NCBI GenBank assembly: GCA_046538945.1
Contig: JBKHHW010000109.1
Span: 1-10,206 of the forward strand
Reading direction: 5' to 3'
DNA: 10,206 nucleotides
From: JAEZKC01 sp046538945
GTDB taxonomy: Bacteria; Fibrobacterota; Chitinivibrionia; Chitinivibrionales; Chitinispirillaceae
Part shown: positions 6,541-10,206 of the stretch, piece after piece
Layout of the letters: each line of letters opens with the position of its first letter
How positions within the stretch are numbered: the stretch's first letter is position 1
The notes under the pieces: model-generated
Seen by the model: only the letters and a program-made list of their open reading frames with translations
What the model was told of the DNA's origin: nothing
The model's database searches: none
Position numbers and translations under genes: made by a program

Positions 6541-6909
6541 ATGAAAAAACTATTCTACATAATCAGCTTTACAGCCGTAGCAGTCCTTTTATCATTCTGC
6601 GGCAGTTCAAAATCCGAAAGCATGGGAACCGAAATCCCCAAAGATTCCAAGGTGGTAAAACTGGCCGATGTCCTCGCGGCACCCGACGATTTTCACGATC
6701 AGAACGTGGTGATGGAAGGAATAGTATCCGGACAGTGCGCTTCGCTCTGTGAATTCATGTACAAAGAGGGAGCGGAGGTGGTGGAGATTTTCCCCAAGGG
6801 CTTCACGCTGCCTAAACTCAAAATTGGAAGTAAAATAAGAATGTATGCCCAGATCACCAGCGGCAGTGAACGGGTAGTTGTCTCGGCTCTCGGCCTCGAA
6901 CGTTTGTAA
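6541..6909 (+). CDS. Small lipoprotein candidate with OB-fold-like domain and CxxxC motif
   Basis: This predicts a 122-residue envelope protein. The start at 6541 is clear: AAAGGAG sits 6-7 nt upstream, and the N-terminus is a typical signal (MKKLFYIISFTAVAVLLSFC). Cys20 is the probable lipidation site, although Phe at the -1 position of the lipobox is unusual. After a Ser-rich linker, residues 38-122 look like a five-strand OB-type domain resembling DUF4920-like proteins: VVKLADVLAAPDDFHDQNVV, then GIVSGQCASLC, then strands ending in SALGLERL. C66 and C70 form a CxxxC pair where related small proteins carry Cys residues that could bind a metal or form a disulfide. It is the first gene of the operon, 15 bp before the permease, and may be its periplasmic partner. 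The family assignment is by pattern only. Confidence 0.85.
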   Translation: MKKLFYIISFTAVAVLLSFCGSSKSESMGTEIPKDSKVVKLADVLAAPDDFHDQNVVMEGIVSGQCASLCEFMYKEGAEVVEIFPKGFTLPKLKIGSKIRMYAQITSGSERVVVSALGLERL

Positions 6910-6924
6910 GGTGAGGTGAACGAA

Positions 6925-8103
6925 ATGATGACATTCAGAAAATTCGCATTCAATAACATAAGGAGAAATCCGGTGCGGGCGGTTCTTACAGCGCTGAGTG
7001 TGCTGGTATCGGCCGCAACGCTAACCGTAGTGCTCTCTCTGGACAAGGGATATACGTCGGCGGTAAAAAACGAGCTTGTGGACAAGACGGGTGTGCATAT
7101 GTACATCACCAAGGAGGGGTGTCCCATAGAAGCGGCTTCGGTCATTGCCCAGGGAGGGCTCAGTCCTCTCTATGTGGAAGAAAACGTGACCGGAAAAGTG
7201 CTCAATGTCCCCCAGGTCGAGACAGTTCTCCCTTTCAAGCTCTTTGCGGTAACTACCGATGACGGCACCCGTACCGATATATTCATGGGGGTGACCGAGT
7301 CCATCAGAAAAATGAAGCCGGACTGGGTACTGGAGAGGGGGGAATGGTTTCCCCACGACAGTGCGGTTATCCTCGGTGCCGAAATGGGCAGGGTTGAAAT
7401 GGTTGATGTGGGGCAGAGGATATATTCAGAGCATTTTGACAGGGAGTTTGTTGTAAGCGGGATTCTTAAAAGAAATTACTCCCAGGATGACGGCACGTTC
7501 TTTCTGCCGCTCAAAACTGCACAAACAATGATACGCCGGGAGGATAAGCTTTCTGCCATAGCCATTAAGCTTAAAGATATCGAAACGCTTGAAGATGTCA
7601 AGACCGAACTGAGAAGCATGCTTCCCCAGGATCATTTCGTCATCAGCTCCAAAGAACTCGGTGAGGGGATACTTGAATTCTTCACCTCCACCCGGGTAAT
7701 CATGTTCGTGATGGTGGCCGTTGCGTTTGTGGTTTCTGTATTCGGAATCATAAATACCATGATCATGACTGTTATGGAAAGGCGTAAAGAAATCGCCTAC
7801 CTAAAATGCACGGGAGCGGGGAAAACCGATATAGTCAAGCTTATAGCACTTGAAACAGTGACCATCTGCATTCTGGGAAGTGCTCTCGGGGTACTTTTCG
7901 GAACCGTGCTCAGTCCGACATTCGGCAATTTTATGCGTCAATTCATGATTGCTTACGCCCCCTCAGGCTCCATCGGTAAAGCCGACCCTCTGATCATCCT
8001 GGGTTCCTTTGCCGTGTGTATCGTAACCGGCCTGATCTGTTCTGTTTACCCGGCCCTGAGGGCTGCCCGAATTGTTCCCATGGAGGTATTGAGAAATGAA
8101 TAG
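6925..8103 (+). CDS. ABC transporter permease, FtsX/MacB (LolC/E-like) type
   Basis: This is the inner-membrane subunit of an ABC system with the four-helix MacB/FtsX layout. TM1 is near the N-terminus (about residues 20-39), followed by a periplasmic domain of about 215 residues, TM2 (258-284), TM3 (304-330) and TM4 (355-377). The C-terminal YPALRAARIVPMEVLR is the usual end of this family, and ERRKEIAYLKCTGAG after TM2 is the cytoplasmic coupling stretch. Proteins of this type move lipoproteins or peptides, or use ATP hydrolysis for mechanical work in the envelope, rather than pumping ions. The periplasmic domain has a conspicuous KEGCPIEAAS (63-72) with a lone Cys. I start at the ATG at 6925 because GAGGTG lies 6 nt before it; a GTG at 6916 is possible and adds three residues. 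The end overlaps the ATPase gene by 8 nt. Confidence 0.93.
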   Translation: MMTFRKFAFNNIRRNPVRAVLTALSVLVSAATLTVVLSLDKGYTSAVKNELVDKTGVHMYITKEGCPIEAASVIAQGGLSPLYVEENVTGKVLNVPQVETVLPFKLFAVTTDDGTRTDIFMGVTESIRKMKPDWVLERGEWFPHDSAVILGAEMGRVEMVDVGQRIYSEHFDREFVVSGILKRNYSQDDGTFFLPLKTAQTMIRREDKLSAIAIKLKDIETLEDVKTELRSMLPQDHFVISSKELGEGILEFFTSTRVIMFVMVAVAFVVSVFGIINTMIMTVMERRKEIAYLKCTGAGKTDIVKLIALETVTICILGSALGVLFGTVLSPTFGNFMRQFMIAYAPSGSIGKADPLIILGSFAVCIVTGLICSVYPALRAARIVPMEVLRNE

Positions 8104-8764
8104 AGAAGAAGTTCTTTCGTTTAAAGATGTATCGAAAGTGTACAGAAGAGGTGCGGAGCAGGTACACGCAGTGGAAAAGGCAACTCTGATCATAGAAAAA
8201 GGTGAGTATGCTGCTGTTTCAGGGCCTTCCGGGTCAGGGAAAACCACCATGCTCAACATGATGGGATGTCTGGACTACCCCAGTTCCGGAGAGGTGAAAA
8301 TTGACGGAACCGTTACCTCGAGCCTGCCGGAAAAGGAGCTGGTCAAGGTGCGCCGTAAGGCCATCGGGTTTGTGTTCCAGCAGTTTTTTCTGATTCCCAC
8401 TCTGACAGTGCTGGAGAATGTGGAACTCCCTCTTCTCTTCTGTAATCAGTCCGGGAAGAGCAGAGCTGAGGAACTGCTTGAAACGGTGGGCCTTGGAAAA
8501 AGAATGAAACATCTGCCCTCACAACTTTCCGGCGGTGAAATGCAGCGGGTGGCGATCGCAAGAAGTCTTATCAACAAACCCTCCCTGCTCCTTGCAGACG
8601 AGCCCACAGGTAATCTTGACAGTAAAAATGCGGCACTGATCATGGATCTTTTCGAGAAGCTCAACTCAAACGGCCTTACCATAGTTGTAGTGACTCATAA
8701 TAATGATCTGGTGAAACGGTGCGGAAAGGTGATACAGATCGAGGATGGAAAACTCAAAAATTAG
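8096..8764 (+). CDS. ABC transporter ATP-binding protein, LolD/MacB type
   Basis: This 222-residue cytoplasmic ATPase powers the permease before it. All motifs are intact: Walker A GPSGSGKTT (43-51), Q-loop FVFQQF (Q95) followed by LIPTLTVLENVELPL, signature LSGGEMQRVAIARSL (144-158), Walker B LLLADEP (164-170), TGNLD D-loop (171-175) and H-loop VVTH (H201). The 'L-P-T-L-T-V-x-E-N-V-E-L-P' stretch is typical of the LolD/FtsE/MacB branch. GGAGGT about 8 nt upstream and the 8-nt overlap with the permease stop indicate coupled translation. One ATPase and one permease suggest a homodimeric complex. I leave out a gene symbol because nothing ties it to lipoprotein sorting. Confidence 0.95.
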   Translation: MNREEVLSFKDVSKVYRRGAEQVHAVEKATLIIEKGEYAAVSGPSGSGKTTMLNMMGCLDYPSSGEVKIDGTVTSSLPEKELVKVRRKAIGFVFQQFFLIPTLTVLENVELPLLFCNQSGKSRAEELLETVGLGKRMKHLPSQLSGGEMQRVAIARSLINKPSLLLADEPTGNLDSKNAALIMDLFEKLNSNGLTIVVVTHNNDLVKRCGKVIQIEDGKLKN

Positions 8765-9710
8765 CACGGTACTGCTTCTGCTGTTTGCATTGAGTTCATT
8801 TTCCTCAGCCTCATGGATGATCTCCGCGGATGCGGACCTGCGCTACCGCGCCTCTCTCCCCCGGGAACACCGGGGGGGAGTCGAAGCGCTGGGGCTTTCA
8901 GTCAGAAAGACCATAGCGGATCAGCAGGGCGACAGGTGGATACTCTTTGGCATGGGTGAAGTAATGGACAACTTCTCCATGCTGATGCTCCATGAAGGGT
9001 ATGTGAGTCTCAAGGGACCTATGGGGACGTGGAACATCAGTGCGGGAAGAAAGCTGCTGCCCTTCGGCCTTCTGTACAATTACAGCGCCGACCGTATGAT
9101 CTTTCACACTCTCGAGCAGTCAAGCCTGGGGATGGGTGTGGACAATGGGTTGCAGTTCTTTGGGGTCCTTCCCAGCTTCGATTATTCCGTTTCCCTCACC
9201 CAGGGGTTCGGGGCAGGCAAGATCACCGGAATCGGCAAGGGGCTTCTCACCTCCAGGATTGGTTTTCAGGTCGGTGAATATGATGACGGGAGTGTAGGAT
9301 TCTCGTTTGCTGCCGGGTATACCAATGCCAACGCTTCCGGTCATCATGGACACCATTCCCATCATGGCAGTGAAGAAGTTTTCATGACCAGATATGTGGG
9401 TTCAGTCGATCTGACCTACTATCTGGGACAGATGATCATCAGAAGTGAAATTTCAGGGGGAAGCATCGACAATCAACTGTTTGCCGGCCTTTTCGCCTTG
9501 ACGGATTATGCCCTGAATTCCAAAACTGATCTTACTTTCGCCGCAAACATTTCCAGAACGGGTGAAAGTTATGAAGACACATGGTTCGGAGGATTGAGTT
9601 TCAGCTCCGCCTGGTTCACTCTCCGTACCGGATATTCCTACACTCATTTCAAGGAGAATAAACATGAAATCACGATTCAGCTATATCGTCTCTTTTCTGC
9701 TAATTTTTAG
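8745..9710 (+). CDS. Outer-membrane beta-barrel protein with a histidine cluster
   Basis: This 321-residue protein starts with a signal peptide (ISTVLLLLFALSSFSSA, 6-22) and is otherwise made of alternating polar/hydrophobic strands rich in Gly, Tyr and Phe. It ends in Phe (LYRLFSANF), the usual mark of outer-membrane barrels. Residues 85-140 contain GYVSLKGPMGTWNISAGRKL and FGLLYNYSADR, similar in style to porin strands that line the barrel. A probable loop at 200-207 holds six His in eight residues (HHGHHSHH), which could bind zinc, copper or nickel. The ATG overlaps the ATPase gene by 20 nt and lacks a well-spaced ribosome binding site, so translation probably depends on the upstream gene. 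I read it as a porin-like channel or receptor for the operon's substrate. The exact family is unknown. Confidence 0.88.
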   Translation: MENSKISTVLLLLFALSSFSSASWMISADADLRYRASLPREHRGGVEALGLSVRKTIADQQGDRWILFGMGEVMDNFSMLMLHEGYVSLKGPMGTWNISAGRKLLPFGLLYNYSADRMIFHTLEQSSLGMGVDNGLQFFGVLPSFDYSVSLTQGFGAGKITGIGKGLLTSRIGFQVGEYDDGSVGFSFAAGYTNANASGHHGHHSHHGSEEVFMTRYVGSVDLTYYLGQMIIRSEISGGSIDNQLFAGLFALTDYALNSKTDLTFAANISRTGESYEDTWFGGLSFSSAWFTLRTGYSYTHFKENKHEITIQLYRLFSANF

Positions 9711-10206
9711 TGCGGCGAATGCATTTGCTCAGGAGCAGTTTCTCTGCGTATGGCGTAATCCTGAACGCACCATGAACAAAATCTTTTCTGATGCTAATGA
9801 CTATCGGACTGTCAACCTGAGCATCTCTTCCCAGCAGCGCAAGGAAATTGAAAAGAAGCTTGGTTCGGAACTGTTACCCGGACAGCAGGAGAATCTTTCC
9901 GTATTCGAGATGACGGACCGCGCTGGAGAAAAGATCGGAACCATCATGGCTGTAACCCAGAAAGGTGAATTCGGAGCAGTTGAGTTTGTCTTCGGTCTGG
10001 ATCTGGAAGGGAAAATCAGGGGGATGTACATTCAGCGGGCAAGGGAACGGGACAAGGAGTTCAAAAAACGGGAATTTCTGGATTCTTTCAAAGGTAAAGC
10101 TCTTGCGGATGTCGAGGAGATGGCGCCGAAGTTCAAAGAGGCATCCATTGCTGTAAGAGCGGTCATACTCGGAGTGCGCAAAGAGCTTATAGCATATAAT
10201 TACCTT
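9664..10206 (+). CDS. Exported FMN-binding-like protein, 3' end beyond the window
   Basis: The frame is open for 181 codons to the right edge. The ATG at 9664 follows AAGGAG with 7-nt spacing, and the first 47 nt lie inside the barrel-protein gene in another frame. A signal peptide ends at ANAFA, with cleavage predicted after residue 22. The mature protein has WRNPERTM (30-37), then EKIGTIMAVTQKGEFGAVEFVFGLD and GKIRGMYIQRARERD (about residues 90-130). This order is like the FMN-binding domain of RnfG/NqrC/NosR-type proteins, in which a 'G-x-I-x-G' strand follows a strand pair. The SGAT-type flavin-attachment Thr is not seen in the visible part; at the matching place it reads KEASIAVRAVILGVRKEL (160-177). 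So flavin binding may be non-covalent or lost. The family normally ends soon after this helix, so most of the protein is probably present. It suggests a redox step in the pathway. Confidence 0.85.
   Translation, partial: MKSRFSYIVSFLLIFSAANAFAQEQFLCVWRNPERTMNKIFSDANDYRTVNLSISSQQRKEIEKKLGSELLPGQQENLSVFEMTDRAGEKIGTIMAVTQKGEFGAVEFVFGLDLEGKIRGMYIQRARERDKEFKKREFLDSFKGKALADVEEMAPKFKEASIAVRAVILGVRKELIAYNYL

Noticed and set aside
1..10206. CRISPR arrays, insertion sequences, att sites or phage genes
   Set aside because: No regularly spaced direct repeats, transposase or integrase motifs, or target-site duplications were seen.

Overview
The window looks chromosomal, from a Gram-negative (diderm) bacterium of medium GC content. 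It encodes two lipoproteins or lipoprotein candidates, an outer-membrane barrel protein, a bacterial primase and a housekeeping sigma factor. I cannot fix the phylum. A deep-branching diderm lineage is possible, but that is a guess.

The left 5.9 kb is read leftward. At the edge is the 5' part of an unrecognised single-TM protein gene (1-515) with a TATAAT -10 box upstream. To its right is a lipoprotein gene (865-1890) that may contain two related halves. After a 438-bp gap without genes comes the replication/transcription pair dnaG-rpoD (5618 down to 2329). These two are coupled by an ATGA overlap, with a good sigma-70-type promoter at 5698-5726. This is a core of the classical macromolecular-synthesis operon, with no rpsU gene in front of dnaG.

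From about 5950 the genes run rightward, divergent from dnaG. A small exported, very cysteine-rich protein (5951-6352) comes first. Then a tightly packed operon starts at 6541: a small OB-fold-like lipoprotein candidate with a CxxxC motif, a FtsX/MacB-type ABC permease, a LolD/MacB-type ATPase, an outer-membrane beta-barrel protein with a histidine cluster, and an exported FMN-binding-like protein that runs off the right edge. From the permease onward the genes overlap or nearly touch. The non-coding leader of this operon has a TATAAT box and two perfect inverted repeats.

The rightward genes place parts in the inner membrane, periplasm and outer membrane, and they carry Cys, CxxxC and His-cluster features. 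My working reading is an envelope system for metal or redox-cofactor handling, broadly like the FtsX/LolD-type ABC modules found beside periplasmic iron-uptake genes. The substrate is unknown, and this is an inference from gene content only.
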